From NCBI RefSeq assembly GCF_016786255.1, contig NZ_JADMKT010000073.1, forward strand, positions 122,682-186,681: a stretch of DNA of 64,000 nt, written 5' to 3'. Position 1 is the first letter of the stretch; the number at the start of each line of letters is the position of its first letter. Source of the DNA: Robertkochia sediminum. Its GTDB lineage: Bacteria > Bacteroidota > Bacteroidia > Flavobacteriales > Flavobacteriaceae. Position numbers and translations under genes: made by a program. Positions 51,797-61,251 of the stretch are shown here, one piece after another. Below the pieces are notes generated by a model. That model was not told where the DNA came from. It saw only the letters and a list, made by a program, of their open reading frames with translations, and ran no database searches.

Positions 51797-52777
51797 TTAG
51801 TGTAGTTGCTTTCTTTTAGACTCCAGGTGGTCAAGGATGATCTTAGCATGTATCCTTGAATTTTCTATAAACCATAGGTGGGTGTCCATTCCCCCGCAAA
51901 TTACTCCTGCAAGGTAAAGGCCGGGAACGTTCGTTTCCATGGTTTCTTCATTGTATTGAGGGTAGTATTTACCGTCATCCGATAGTTCGATCCCCAGGGC
52001 ACTTAAAAACTTGAAATTGGGTCTGTATCCTGTAAGTGCAAGAACGTAGTCGTTCGGGATGCTTATCTTTTCACCTTCCTGATCTATGAGGATATGGTCT
52101 GCTTTGATCTCGAGGACCTCTGCATTGTAGTACGCGGTCACAGAACCTTCTTTGATGCGATTCTCAATATCCGGTTTAACCCAATATTTTACGCGATTTC
52201 CTATAGCGGGGCCTCTTACGATCATGGTCACCTCGGCTCCCTTTCTGTAGCATTCCAGGGCAGCATCGACAGCCGAATTACTGGCTCCGATCACGGCCAG
52301 CTTTTGCATGGCGTAAAAATGCGGGTCTTTATAATAGTGGCTCACTTTGGCCAGTTCTTCTCCAGGGACGTTTAAAAGATTAGGGAGGTCATAGAACCCT
52401 GTGGCTACCACCATGTAATTCGAGGTATACGTCCCTTTTGATGTTTTGATGTGAAAGAGCCCGTCTGCTTTCTTTTGCGCCTGTTCAACCTTCTCGAACA
52501 GGTTGATGCGAAGTTTGTTGGAAGTAACGATTCGCCGGTAGTACTCCAGGGCTTCATCCCGTTTGGGTTTTGCTTCCTTGCTGATAAATGGAATGCCGTC
52601 GATCTCCAGTTTCTCAGAAGAAGAGAAAAATTGCATGTTCGCCGGGTAGTTAAACAGGGAGTTTACCAGCGCTCCCTTTTCCAGGATCAGGTAGTCCAGT
52701 CCTTTTTTCTGAGCTTCGAGCCCACAGGCAATACCTATGGGCCCTCCGCCTATAATAATGAGTTCTTTGTGGATCAT
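51797..52777 (-). CDS. YpdA-like FAD/NAD(P)-binding oxidoreductase
   Basis: This flavoprotein of 326 residues has the N-terminal dinucleotide motif IIGGGPIGIACGLEA and a second one VIGASNSAVDAAL. It fits the YpdA family, proposed in Firmicutes to reduce bacillithiol disulfide. There is no C-x2-C redox pair as in thioredoxin reductase. Related Bacteroidetes may make bacillithiol, but no bsh gene is visible in this window, so the low-molecular-weight thiol is uncertain. It overlaps rpe by 4 nt on the minus strand. Confidence 0.8.
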   Translation of the reverse strand: MIHKELIIIGGGPIGIACGLEAQKKGLDYLILEKGALVNSLFNYPANMQFFSSSEKLEIDGIPFISKEAKPKRDEALEYYRRIVTSNKLRINLFEKVEQAQKKADGLFHIKTSKGTYTSNYMVVATGFYDLPNLLNVPGEELAKVSHYYKDPHFYAMQKLAVIGASNSAVDAALECYRKGAEVTMIVRGPAIGNRVKYWVKPDIENRIKEGSVTAYYNAEVLEIKADHILIDQEGEKISIPNDYVLALTGYRPNFKFLSALGIELSDDGKYYPQYNEETMETNVPGLYLAGVICGGMDTHLWFIENSRIHAKIILDHLESKRKQLH

Positions 52778-53436
52778 TTAGTGATCACCTCTTTTAGGTT
52801 TGCAATGGTATCCATTGGCGATTCGCTGGAAAAAACAAAGCTTCCCGCTACCAGGGCATTGGCTCCTGCTTCAATAAGTGCCGGAGCATTCTTGGCATTA
52901 ACACCTCCGTCAACCTCAATTAGGGTCGAGGCGTTATGTGCATCGATCATCGCCTTGAGCTGACTAACCTTTTTATAAGTGTTCTCGATGAATTTTTGAC
53001 CACCGAATCCGGGGTTAACACTCATGATCAAAACCAGGTCGATATCCTGAATGATGTCTTCCAGTACCGAAACAGGGGTGTGCGGATTCAATGCAACTCC
53101 GGCTTTCATGCCTTCTGCCTTGATCGCTTGCAGTGAGCGGTGAAGGTGGGTACATGCTTCGTAATGTACGGTGAGCACTTCTGCTCCCAGATCGGCAAAA
53201 TGTTTGATGTATCGATCCGGATCTACGATCATAAGGTGTACGTCAAGTGGTTTTTTTGCATGCTTACCGATGGCCTTGAGCACAGGCATTCCGTAAGAGA
53301 TGTTGGGTACGAAAACGCCGTCCATAATATCGATGTGAAACCAATCGGCTTTCGATTCGTTTACCATTTCGGTGTCTCTCTGAAGGTTACCGAAATCGGC
53401 TGCCAACATGGAAGGGGCAATGATCTTGTTTTTCAT
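52774..53436 (-). CDS. rpe: Ribulose-phosphate 3-epimerase
   Basis: This TIM-barrel enzyme of 220 residues starts IAPSMLAADFGNL and has the metal and substrate motifs FHIDIMDG, DVHLMI, MSVNPGFGGQKF and IEVDGGVN. It interconverts ribulose-5-phosphate and xylulose-5-phosphate in the pentose phosphate pathway. It has a perfect -7 promoter box upstream and leads the minus-strand pair with the YpdA-like gene. Confidence 0.96.
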   Translation of the reverse strand: MKNKIIAPSMLAADFGNLQRDTEMVNESKADWFHIDIMDGVFVPNISYGMPVLKAIGKHAKKPLDVHLMIVDPDRYIKHFADLGAEVLTVHYEACTHLHRSLQAIKAEGMKAGVALNPHTPVSVLEDIIQDIDLVLIMSVNPGFGGQKFIENTYKKVSQLKAMIDAHNASTLIEVDGGVNAKNAPALIEAGANALVAGSFVFSSESPMDTIANLKEVITK

Positions 53437-53456
53437 AGGAAGTTTGTGTTTCCCTG

Positions 53457-53464
53457 CAAAAATA
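53457..53464 (-). promoter_or_regulatory. -7 promoter box TATTTTTG of rpe (minus strand)
   Basis: The minus strand reads TATTTTTG, a perfect match, 20 nt before the rpe ATG. It separates rpe from the upstream rpoD transcript. Confidence 0.55.
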
Positions 53465-53563
53465 AGGTAAATTAATATATGTTCCGGTGTGTTTGGCGAG
53501 GGTGTTTCAGTGAGTATATCAGGCTGGTGGTAATGCTCTTTTTGTAGGGTAGTGTATAGAAAT

Positions 53564-53590
53564 GAAAAACTCCGGTAATCAGCCGGAGTT
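53564..53590 (-). terminator. Intrinsic terminator of rpoD (minus strand)
   Basis: AACTCCGG (53568-53575) pairs with CCGGAGTT (53583-53590). On the minus strand the stem is followed by five T, so it stops transcripts coming from rpoD. Confidence 0.8.
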
Positions 53591-53707
53591 CATTCATCAA
53601 TCAAAAAACGAACAGTTATGATAAACTGTTGTAATTGTATATGCGGTTTAAAGATATTATCACTTATGCGAGTGAAAAATACAGAAATATATGCTTAATT
53701 CCAAAAC

Positions 53708-54571
53708 CTAACCAAGATAGGTCTTAAGGATCTTGCTTCTCGAGGTATGCTTTAGCCTGCGAATCGCTTTTTCTTTGATCTGTCTAACACGCTCTCTTGT
53801 AAGGTCGAAGGTCTCTCCGATCTCTTCAAGGGTCATTGGGTGCTGGTCGCCCAGTCCGAAGTAAAGACGTATCACGTCTGCTTCTCTTGGGGTAAGGGTT
53901 TCCAGTGCTCTTTCGATCTCTGTGCGAAGTGAATCGTGTAAAAGGTCCTTGTCCGGGTTTGGAGACTCTCCACTGCGAAGTACGTCGTAGAGGTTAGAAT
54001 CTTCACCTTCAACAAGGGGTGCATCCATGGATACGTGGCGTCCGGAGTTCTTCATAGACTCTTTCACGTCGTTTACAGACATATCCAGTTCCTTGGCGAT
54101 CTCTTCAGCAGAAGGTACACGTTCGTGGGCTTGCTCAAGAAATGCAAAGGTCTTATTGATCTTGTTGATCGATCCGATCTTGTTAAGGGGTAGCCTAACG
54201 ATCCTTGATTGCTCTGCCAGAGCTTGAAGAATAGACTGGCGAATCCACCATACGGCATAAGAGATGAACTTAAATCCGCGGGTCTCATCAAAACGCTGAG
54301 CTGCTTTGATCAATCCGAGGTTTCCTTCATTGATAAGGTCTGGAAGTGTGAGTCCCTGATTTTGGTACTGCTTGGCCACAGAAACAACAAATCGAAGGTT
54401 GGCCTTGGTTAACTTCTCAAGGGCACGCTGGTCTCCGGCTTTGATTCTTTGGGCCAATTCCACCTCCTCATCTGCGGTGATAAGGTCAACTTTACCAATT
54501 TCCTGTAGATACTTGTCCAGGGAAGCAGTCTCACGATTGGTAACCTGCTTCGTAATTTTGAGCTGTCTCAT
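53708..54571 (-). CDS. rpoD: Primary RNA polymerase sigma factor (short Bacteroidetes type)
   Basis: This sigma-70 factor of 287 residues has region 1.2 ([16 protein letters not shown]), region 2 ([44 protein letters not shown] split around 2.4), region 3 and region 4 ([35 protein letters not shown]). Region 1.1 and the non-conserved insert of E. coli RpoD are missing, as in other Bacteroidetes. It would read the TAnnTTTG boxes seen through the window. A possible ECF-type promoter lies upstream. Confidence 0.95.
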   Translation of the reverse strand: MRQLKITKQVTNRETASLDKYLQEIGKVDLITADEEVELAQRIKAGDQRALEKLTKANLRFVVSVAKQYQNQGLTLPDLINEGNLGLIKAAQRFDETRGFKFISYAVWWIRQSILQALAEQSRIVRLPLNKIGSINKINKTFAFLEQAHERVPSAEEIAKELDMSVNDVKESMKNSGRHVSMDAPLVEGEDSNLYDVLRSGESPNPDKDLLHDSLRTEIERALETLTPREADVIRLYFGLGDQHPMTLEEIGETFDLTRERVRQIKEKAIRRLKHTSRSKILKTYLG

Positions 54572-54620
54572 CTAATCTCTCCTGATTGTTTAATAGGTGA
54601 ATAATGGGTATGCAGGTATT

Positions 54621-54648
54621 TATACGTACGAAACCGTGAAAAGGTTAC
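54621..54648 (-). promoter_or_regulatory. Possible ECF-type promoter upstream of rpoD
   Basis: On the minus strand GTAACC (54648-54643) is separated by 16 nt from CGTATA (54626-54621), 50 nt before rpoD. The arrangement equals that before the ECF sigma gene at 23014-23040. This suggests that the housekeeping sigma gene may be read by an alternative factor. The evidence is two sites only. Confidence 0.3.
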
Positions 54649-54703
54649 AATAATTTTGAAAAAAAATAATCTTGAAGTGTTTATGGGGTTCTAAAGGCGA
54701 GGC

Positions 54704-55261
54704 CTAACGCAGGCGTTTCATATACTTTGGGCCATACCACAACCAAAATCCCGTAACCGTAAAAATGAGTAATGCCAACCCACTGATCACCGTATACATC
54801 ACTTTAAAAATACCGTGGGGAATACCCAGGGTGTCGTCTACAATAGAGCCGTCATGAACATCTTCCAGCCAATCGCTATGGCGCCTGCCTGTGCTCAGGA
54901 TCGCCCCGCTGCTACCATCTACCTGAACTTCCAACTGCCCTTCTGTAAAAATGAATTTGGCAATACCCTTTTCCTTGCGTACGTCTATACGGTCAAGGAC
55001 TCCTGCGGTGATTCCGTTCTTTTCCATATGAGTGGTCACCAGTGCTTCCAGGGTGTGTAGCGGAAGCCATTGGCTAAGTTCTGTCGAAGTTCCTTTTTGA
55101 GTTTCAGGCAAAATATAACCTCCGCTGTGCTTTTTTAAACCCAGTGCCAATCCCGAGACGGCTATAAAAAGAAAGCATAAAAAGAGAAAGGCTCCCGTGT
55201 ATCGGTGAACTTTTCTGAAGTTTCTCAGGATCCTGGCATGTGTTTGACGATGGGTGGCCAT
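54704..55261 (-). CDS. PepSY-associated membrane protein
   Basis: This protein of 185 residues has two membrane helices. One is near the N-terminus after a basic His-rich start (FLFLCFLFIAVSGLALGL, about 24-41) and one is near the C-terminus (VMYTVISGLALLIFTVTGFWLW, about 150-171). Between them lies a periplasmic PepSY-like domain with LDRIDVRKEKGIAKFIF. Related PepSY-TM proteins are often linked to iron uptake or ferric reduction, but no such genes are adjacent. It has its own promoter box. Confidence 0.75.
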   Translation of the reverse strand: MATHRQTHARILRNFRKVHRYTGAFLFLCFLFIAVSGLALGLKKHSGGYILPETQKGTSTELSQWLPLHTLEALVTTHMEKNGITAGVLDRIDVRKEKGIAKFIFTEGQLEVQVDGSSGAILSTGRRHSDWLEDVHDGSIVDDTLGIPHGIFKVMYTVISGLALLIFTVTGFWLWYGPKYMKRLR

Positions 55262-55280
55262 GGGCTTGATTTAAGGCCAT

Positions 55281-55288
55281 CAAACATA
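55281..55288 (-). promoter_or_regulatory. -7 promoter box TATGTTTG (minus strand)
   Basis: The minus strand reads TATGTTTG, a perfect match, 19 nt before the PepSY protein start. Confidence 0.5.
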
Positions 55289-55420
55289 GAAGTATTTTTT
55301 GTTCTCTTTTGCTTCCTGTTTTGTTTTATGAACAATTTAACAGCGCAGGGGTGCGTTTATCCGGGAGGTCCTGTCGGGAAATAATGTTTTTAAGCCGGAA
55401 GAAAAGTCCGGGCAGCGTAT

Positions 55421-55458
55421 AAAAAAACACCACCGAAAAATGCGTTTCCGGTGGTGTT
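55421..55458 (-). terminator. Intrinsic terminator of the acyl-CoA dehydrogenase gene (minus strand)
   Basis: AACACCACCG (55426-55435) pairs with CGGTGGTGTT (55449-55458). On the minus strand the stem runs into seven T (55427-55421). Confidence 0.85.
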
Positions 55459-55480
55459 CATATAATGGTCTTTAAGATGA

Positions 55481-56623
55481 TCAGTCTCTTAGGATGCCTC
55501 TTGAGATCACGATCTTTTGGATCTCGCTGGTTCCTTCGTAGATCTGAGTGATCTTGGCATCTCTCATAAGGCGTTCTACATGGTATTCTTTCACATATCC
55601 GTTACCACCGTGTACCTGTACGGCTTCAGTGGTTACATCCATGGCAACCTGTGAAGCGTAAAGCTTTGCCATAGCTCCACTAAGGTCGTAGTTCTCTCCG
55701 TTGTCTTTGTCCCAGGCCGATTTTAACACCAGGTGTCTTGCGGCCTCGATCTGGGTGTGCATATCTGCAAGTTTAAAGGCAATGGCCTGGTGTTTGTAGA
55801 TCTCTTTTCCGAATGCTTTTCTCACCTTCGCATATTCTTTGGCCAGTTCGTATGCACCTGCGGCAATACCAAGGGCTTGGGAAGCGATCCCAATGCGACC
55901 TCCTGCAAGGGTCTTCATCGCGAATTTAAATCCGAAGCCATCTTCACCGATACGATTCTCTTTGGGAACCTTGACGTCGGTGAACATTAACGAATGGGTA
56001 TCACTACCGCGAATTCCCATTTTTTGTTCTTTTGGTCCGATCTCAAATCCCTCCATGCCTTTCTCCATAATAAAGGCGTTTATGCCGTGGTGGCCTTTTT
56101 CCGGATAGGTCTGTGCGATCACCAGGTAATAATCGGCAGTACTCCCATTAGTGATCCAGTTCTTTGTTCCGTTGATCAGGTAGTGGTCTCCTTTATCAAT
56201 GGCTGTGGTCTTTTGTGAGGTGGCATCACTACCTGCTTCGGGCTCGGAAAGGCAAAAAGCTCCAAGCTTTTCACCGGTAGCCAATTTGGTCAGGTATTTT
56301 TGTTTTTGCTCTTCAGAACCATAGGTTTCAAGTCCCCAGCAAACGAGAGAGTTGTTTACACTCATGGCCACAGAGGCCGATGCGTCTACTTTTGAGATCT
56401 CTTCCATGGCTATAGCATAGGAGATGGTGTCCATACCGCTTCCTCCGTATTTGGGGTCAACCATCATACCCATGAACCCAAGCTCACCCATCTTTTTGAT
56501 CTGCTCGGCAGGGAATTCCTGTTTTTCATCTCTTTCGATAACCCCTGGTAATAGTTCGGTCTGCGCAAAGTCACGGGCAGCCTGTTGTATCATTAAGTGT
56601 TCTTCAGAAAGCTTATAATTCAT
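55481..56623 (-). CDS. Acyl-CoA dehydrogenase
   Basis: This flavoenzyme of 380 residues follows the short/medium-chain acyl-CoA dehydrogenase pattern: GAFCLSEPEAGSDATS (FAD and substrate), GTKNWITNG, the QVHGGNGYVKEYHVERLMRD region written by its GGNGY core, and the catalytic Glu in IYEGTSEIQ. It probably oxidises short-chain or branched acyl-CoA in fatty acid or branched-chain amino acid breakdown. The start at 56623 is chosen because a promoter box lies at 56654-56661, inside the longer frame. It is divergent from anmK. Confidence 0.92.
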   Translation of the reverse strand: MNYKLSEEHLMIQQAARDFAQTELLPGVIERDEKQEFPAEQIKKMGELGFMGMMVDPKYGGSGMDTISYAIAMEEISKVDASASVAMSVNNSLVCWGLETYGSEEQKQKYLTKLATGEKLGAFCLSEPEAGSDATSQKTTAIDKGDHYLINGTKNWITNGSTADYYLVIAQTYPEKGHHGINAFIMEKGMEGFEIGPKEQKMGIRGSDTHSLMFTDVKVPKENRIGEDGFGFKFAMKTLAGGRIGIASQALGIAAGAYELAKEYAKVRKAFGKEIYKHQAIAFKLADMHTQIEAARHLVLKSAWDKDNGENYDLSGAMAKLYASQVAMDVTTEAVQVHGGNGYVKEYHVERLMRDAKITQIYEGTSEIQKIVISRGILRD

Positions 56624-56653
56624 TCTTTTTGGATTTTTTTTAGAAAAGTCGGT

Positions 56654-56661
56654 CAAATATA
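56654..56661 (-). promoter_or_regulatory. -7 promoter box TATATTTG of the acyl-CoA dehydrogenase gene
   Basis: The minus strand reads TATATTTG, a perfect match, 30 nt before the start codon at 56623. It forms a divergent pair with the anmK box at 56696-56703. Confidence 0.55.
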
Positions 56662-56695
56662 GTTTTTAAATGCAATTTTATCAATCCTGGTTGGT

Positions 56696-56703
56696 TAATT
56701 TTG
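56696..56703 (+). promoter_or_regulatory. -7 promoter box TAATTTTG of anmK
   Basis: This is a perfect TAnnTTTG match ending 5 nt before the ATG at 56709. It predicts a nearly leaderless transcript. Confidence 0.55.
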
Positions 56704-56708
56704 TCATA

Positions 56709-57767
56709 ATGAAAAAGAAGCGCTTCTCCGTACTGGGAGTTATGTCCGGAACCTCTCTCGATGGTGTCGATATTGCACTCTTACATTTTGAAGAAGGTGA
56801 TCCCTGGACCTACACCATTCTTAAGGCCGAAACTATAGGCTATTCTTCCTATTGGAAGCAACAACTGCAAGATGCTTTTTACCTGGATCAAGACGCTCTC
56901 CAGGTCTTTGATATCGCCTACACCGAATACCTTGCCGGTGTGCTCTCTGCCTTTATTGGCAAATACGCTATAACCGAACTCGATGCGATATGCTCTCACG
57001 GCCATACCATATGGCATAGGCCGCAGGACGGGGTTACGGTACAGATCGGGAATCGCCCGGAACTGGCGACGCTGGCCGGATTTCCTGTAGTGTGTGATTT
57101 CAGGGGGCAGGATGTTGAACTCGGGGGGCAGGGCGCCCCGTTGGTGCCGATTGGAGATCGTATGCTCTTTTCAGATTATCGCTATTGCCTCAATCTTGGT
57201 GGTTTTGCCAATGTATCGCTTGAAGGGGCGCATGGCAGGCTGGCCTATGATATATGTGCTGTGAATACGGTTTTAAATCACTACGCCTCTAAATTGGGAT
57301 TTGCTTATGATGCAGAGGGGGAGATAGCGCGTTCGGGTAAGCCTCATTCCGGTTTGCTGGCTGCCCTTAACGATTTGGATTTCTATAGTGAGAAGCCTCC
57401 AAAATCCCTGGGAGTAGAGTGGGTGGGAGCGCAGGTATTGCCGCTCATCGATGGTTTTGGTCTGAACGAGAAGGATGTTCTGGCCACATATACCTTACAT
57501 GTGGCAGAACAATTAGCTCTTGCAGTTGGAGACACCGGCAATGTGCTGGTTACCGGTGGTGGTGCGATGAACGCCTATTTGATGGAATTGTTGCAGGAAC
57601 GCTCTTCTTCTACGGTCGTTATACCGGAGCAGCACCTTGTTGATTATAAAGAAGCATTGATCTTCGGGTTGCTCGGGGTTTTGCGACTTCGGGAAGAAGT
57701 AAATTGCTTAAGCAGTGTTACCGGGGCTCGTCGGGATCATTGTTCAGGCAGGGTGTTTGAACCTTGA
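56709..57767 (+). CDS. anmK: Anhydro-N-acetylmuramic acid kinase
   Basis: AnmK of 352 residues phosphorylates and opens 1,6-anhydro-MurNAc released during peptidoglycan turnover. The N-terminal phosphate motif is GVMSGTSLDGVD, followed by SHGHTIWH, DFRGQDVELGGQGAPLVP written by its GGQGAPL core, and VTGGGAMN. The ATG at 56709 gives the normal family start MKKKRFSVLG; the frame is open to 56670, but that region holds the promoter. Wall recycling complements the wall synthesis genes earlier in the window. Confidence 0.94.
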   Translation: MKKKRFSVLGVMSGTSLDGVDIALLHFEEGDPWTYTILKAETIGYSSYWKQQLQDAFYLDQDALQVFDIAYTEYLAGVLSAFIGKYAITELDAICSHGHTIWHRPQDGVTVQIGNRPELATLAGFPVVCDFRGQDVELGGQGAPLVPIGDRMLFSDYRYCLNLGGFANVSLEGAHGRLAYDICAVNTVLNHYASKLGFAYDAEGEIARSGKPHSGLLAALNDLDFYSEKPPKSLGVEWVGAQVLPLIDGFGLNEKDVLATYTLHVAEQLALAVGDTGNVLVTGGGAMNAYLMELLQERSSSTVVIPEQHLVDYKEALIFGLLGVLRLREEVNCLSSVTGARRDHCSGRVFEP

Positions 57768-57804
57768 TTTTCGGGCATAACCCACAGAGTCATTATTAGT
57801 TTTT

Positions 57805-57812
57805 TATATTTG
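57805..57812 (+). promoter_or_regulatory. -7 promoter box TATATTTG of the dehydrogenase gene
   Basis: This is a perfect TAnnTTTG match 23 nt before the ATG at 57836. Confidence 0.55.
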
Positions 57813-57835
57813 GGGGCATTTACCTAAAAACTACT

Positions 57836-59062
57836 ATGAAACAACTTTTAAAGAAGTACGAAGAAAAATCACCAGAGATCGTATTCAATTGGAAGGATCC
57901 GCAAACCGAAGCAGAAGGCTGGGTAGTGATCAATTCACTGCGCGGCGGAGCTGCCGGTGGGGGTACCCGCATGAGAAAGGGACTTGATATGAACGAGGTA
58001 CTTTCTCTGGCCAAGACCATGGAAGTAAAATTCACCGTGTCGGGGCCTGCTATCGGTGGTGCGAAATCGGGAATCAACTTCGATCCTAAAGATCCCCGAA
58101 AAAAAGGAGTGCTCGAAAGATGGTATCAGGCTGTTTCTCCCTTATTAAAAAGTTATTATGGTACCGGAGGTGACCTCAATGTGGACGAGATCCACGAAGT
58201 AATCCCTATCACAGAAGACTGTGGGGTATGGCACCCGCAAGAAGGGGTTTTCGCAGGGCACTTCAGACCTACAGATGCCGATAAGATCAACCGTATTGGT
58301 CAGCTCAGGCAAGGGGTGATCAAGGTGCTTGAAAGTGAAGGGTACTCTCCTGATATTAAACGAAAATATACCGTTGCCGATATGATCACCGGTTTTGGCG
58401 TTGCAGAAGCGGTGAAACATTACTACGCTATTTATGGCGGTGCCGTAAGGGGTAAAAAAGCGATCGTGCAGGGCTTTGGCAATGTAGGATCTGCTGCAGC
58501 GTATTACCTGGCGCAGATGGGTGCCAGGATCGTAGCTATTATCGATGGTAACGGCGGACTCATTAACGAGGCAGGGTTTAGCTTCGAGGAGATCCGTCAG
58601 TTATATCTCAATAAAAAGGGTAATACCCTCGGAGGGCAGGATCTGCTTTCTTTTGACGAGGTGAACCAAAAGATCTGGGACCTGCAGGCAGAGATCTTTA
58701 TGCCTTGTGCTGCGTCCCGTTTGATCACCAAGGAACAGATAGACCGACTTATTGCCGGCGGACTGGAAGTGGTGAGTTGCGGGGCTAATGTGCCTTTTGC
58801 AGATGAGGAAGTGTTTTTCGGGCCTATTATGGAAGACACAGATAAGCGTATAAGTCTTATTCCGGACTTTATCTCCAACTGCGGAATGGCAAGGGTATTC
58901 GCCTATTTTATGGAACGAAGGGTGGAGATGACCGATGAGGCTATTTTTAACGATACTTCAGAGACCATTAGAAAGGCACTTCAAAATACCTATGATCGCA
59001 ATAGCGCCACAACAAATATCAGTAGCACTGCTTTTGAAATCGCATTAAAACAATTAATTTAG
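57836..59062 (+). CDS. Glu/Leu/Phe/Val-type amino acid dehydrogenase
   Basis: This enzyme of 408 residues has the substrate domain first, with GGAAGGGTRMRKG, the catalytic region KFTVSGPAIGGAKSGI and TGGDLNVDE. The NAD-binding Rossmann domain follows (VQGFGNVGSAAAYYLA). It oxidatively deaminates an amino acid or aminates the keto acid. Glutamate is likely, but the subfamily in Bacteroidetes is not well separated from leucine or valine dehydrogenases. It has its own promoter box and lies 25 nt before nhaD. Confidence 0.85.
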   Translation: MKQLLKKYEEKSPEIVFNWKDPQTEAEGWVVINSLRGGAAGGGTRMRKGLDMNEVLSLAKTMEVKFTVSGPAIGGAKSGINFDPKDPRKKGVLERWYQAVSPLLKSYYGTGGDLNVDEIHEVIPITEDCGVWHPQEGVFAGHFRPTDADKINRIGQLRQGVIKVLESEGYSPDIKRKYTVADMITGFGVAEAVKHYYAIYGGAVRGKKAIVQGFGNVGSAAAYYLAQMGARIVAIIDGNGGLINEAGFSFEEIRQLYLNKKGNTLGGQDLLSFDEVNQKIWDLQAEIFMPCAASRLITKEQIDRLIAGGLEVVSCGANVPFADEEVFFGPIMEDTDKRISLIPDFISNCGMARVFAYFMERRVEMTDEAIFNDTSETIRKALQNTYDRNSATTNISSTAFEIALKQLI

Positions 59063-59087
59063 ATTATTCTAAACCTAACAATCTTTT

Positions 59088-60449
59088 ATGGAAACGATAA
59101 TTATTCTGGTTTTTATTCTCGGATACCTCCTCATAACGCTGGAGCACAATATTAAAATTGACAAGCTTATCCCTGCATTGGGAATGATGGCCTTGCTTTG
59201 GGCGATCATCGCGTTAACGCATCTGCCTGTTTTCGAGGTAAATGCCGAGCTCCGTGAGCTCGAAGGCACACACCTGGAAGAGATATTGCTGCATCACCTG
59301 GGGAAAACGGCCGAGATCCTGGTGTTCCTGCTGGGGGCGATGACCATTGTAGAGATCATCGACTACTTTGATGGCTTCGCTACCATCAAGGGGTATATCC
59401 GGGTAAAGAATAAGAAATCGCTCTTATGGATCTTTGCAGTACTGGGATTCATTCTTTCTGCTATAATAGATAACCTTACCGCTACCATTGTTTTGATCAC
59501 CATTCTTCAAAAAGTGATCAAGGATCGCAATCTGCGTTTGTGGTTTGCGGGTATTATTATCATTGCTGCCAATGCCGGTGGTGCATGGTCGCCTATTGGA
59601 GACGTGACCACTACCATGCTTTGGATCGCTAACAAGGTAACGGTGATGCAGCTTATCCTGCACGTGTTCCTGCCTTCTATTGCCTGTATGGTCGTGCCTG
59701 TATTTATCGCCTCGAGAATGAGTGTCTTTAAAGGGCAGATCGAAGGGGATTTTGGGAGTGATATGCCTAAGAGTCCTTACAGTTCAGTTATGCTGTATCT
59801 CGGATTGGGTTCGATTGTTTTTGTACCTGTTTTTAAGACGATCACCCATCTCCCTCCCTATGTCGGAATGATGCTTTCTCTTGCTGTGGTTGCTGCTTTT
59901 GCAGAGATCTACAGTAGTTCGAAGTTCAGTATCTCTGAGGTTACCATAGATGAGGATAATGATCCGGTAGGACATCATAGTCCGGTACATCACTCGCTTT
60001 CACGAATCGAAATGCCGAGTATTCTATTCTTCCTTGGGATCCTGATGGCCGTTGCGGCCCTGGAATCTCTGGGAATGTTATTCCACTTTGCAGAAAGCCT
60101 GGAGGCCTCCATGCCTAAGTTGGGTACTGAAGGAGTTGCTGCCACGGTTTCAGATCTTGTTGTACTTATCCTGGGAGCCGGTTCGGCCGTTATCGATAAC
60201 GTACCGCTGGTAGCAGCGAGTATTGGGATGTTCTCTGTTCCTGTAGACGACCCTGTATGGCATTTTATCGCCTATGCAGCGGGTACAGGCGGAAGTATGC
60301 TTATTATTGGTTCTGCTGCCGGAGTGGTAGCAATGGGGATGGAAAAGATCGATTTCTTCTGGTACCTCAAAAAGATCGCATGGCTTGCCCTCGTTGGGTT
60401 CCTGGCAGGGGCGGTGATCTTTGTTCTACTCCGTAATTTTGTTCTTTAA
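59088..60449 (+). CDS. nhaD: Na+/H+ antiporter NhaD
   Basis: This ion-transporter superfamily protein of 453 residues has about 11-13 membrane helices. Motifs are FLLGAMTIVEIID, SAIIDNLTATIVLI and ANAGGAWSPIGDVTTTMLWI in the first half and AGSAVIDNVPLVAA and AAGTGGSMLIIGSAAG in the second, the inverted-repeat pattern of this fold. NhaD exports Na+ (or Li+) in exchange for protons and is common in marine and alkaliphilic bacteria. It lies 25 nt after the dehydrogenase gene and could share its promoter. Confidence 0.92.
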   Translation: METIIILVFILGYLLITLEHNIKIDKLIPALGMMALLWAIIALTHLPVFEVNAELRELEGTHLEEILLHHLGKTAEILVFLLGAMTIVEIIDYFDGFATIKGYIRVKNKKSLLWIFAVLGFILSAIIDNLTATIVLITILQKVIKDRNLRLWFAGIIIIAANAGGAWSPIGDVTTTMLWIANKVTVMQLILHVFLPSIACMVVPVFIASRMSVFKGQIEGDFGSDMPKSPYSSVMLYLGLGSIVFVPVFKTITHLPPYVGMMLSLAVVAAFAEIYSSSKFSISEVTIDEDNDPVGHHSPVHHSLSRIEMPSILFFLGILMAVAALESLGMLFHFAESLEASMPKLGTEGVAATVSDLVVLILGAGSAVIDNVPLVAASIGMFSVPVDDPVWHFIAYAAGTGGSMLIIGSAAGVVAMGMEKIDFFWYLKKIAWLALVGFLAGAVIFVLLRNFVL

Positions 60450-60503
60450 AGCATAATTAAATCCAAATTTTACCGTTATAAATTTTAACCTATTTCATCG
60501 CTT

Positions 60504-61193
60504 ATGATACTTTTTCAAGACGCCTCACAAGAAGTGGCCACAGAAATGCTCCCGGAAGAGCAAACGCTATCAGTTATCGATCTTATCGCTAACGGAGGTA
60601 CCGGTAGTGTGGTGATCATCGCTATCCTGTTCGTATTGTTGTTCGTTGCCTTGTACATCTATTTCGAAAGACTGTTTGCTATTAAAGCGGCGTCGAAGAT
60701 CGATAAGAACTTTATGAATCAGATCAGGGATCACGTATCAGGTGGTAAGTTGGAATCGGCACGTATTTTATGTGCGCAGACCGATTCACCTGTAGCCCGT
60801 TTAACAGAAAAAGGGATCTCCAGGATCGGTAAGCCTTTAGAGGATATCAATAAGGCGATCGAAAATGCCGGAACCCTGGAAGTGTATAAGCTTGAGAAGA
60901 ATGTGAGTATCCTTGCAACCGTTGCGGGTGCAGCTCCTATGATCGGATTCCTCGGAACCGTGATCGGGATGATCCTTGCTTTCCACCAGATGGCAACCAG
61001 CGGCGGACAGGCAGAGATGGGGCAGTTGGCCAGTGGTATTTATACTGCGATGACCACGACCGTAGCAGGTCTTATTGTAGGTATCGTAGCCTATATTGGT
61101 TACAATCACCTTGTAGTGCGCACCGATAAGGTGGTGCACGCTATGGAGAGTAATGCTGTTGAATTCCTCGACCTGCTCAACGAGCCGGCTTGA
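60504..61193 (+). CDS. exbB: MotA/TolQ/ExbB proton channel protein
   Basis: This protein of 229 residues has three membrane helices: about 33-55 (GSVVIIAILFVLLFVALYIYF), then after a cytosolic loop two helices with the conserved APMIGFLGTVIGMILAF and TMTTTVAGLIVGIVAYIGY segments (written by their cores). The Thr/Pro-lined motif is typical of proton-driven ExbB and TolQ. It forms a pentamer around the ExbD dimer and energises TonB. The order ExbB, ExbD, TonB-like, folC on one strand indicates an operon. Confidence 0.92.
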   Translation: MILFQDASQEVATEMLPEEQTLSVIDLIANGGTGSVVIIAILFVLLFVALYIYFERLFAIKAASKIDKNFMNQIRDHVSGGKLESARILCAQTDSPVARLTEKGISRIGKPLEDINKAIENAGTLEVYKLEKNVSILATVAGAAPMIGFLGTVIGMILAFHQMATSGGQAEMGQLASGIYTAMTTTVAGLIVGIVAYIGYNHLVVRTDKVVHAMESNAVEFLDLLNEPA

Positions 61194-61251
61194 TCGTATC
61201 GTACAGCAGTGTAATCTGTGAACGTCCCATTAGGTAATTAAAACCTGTCTT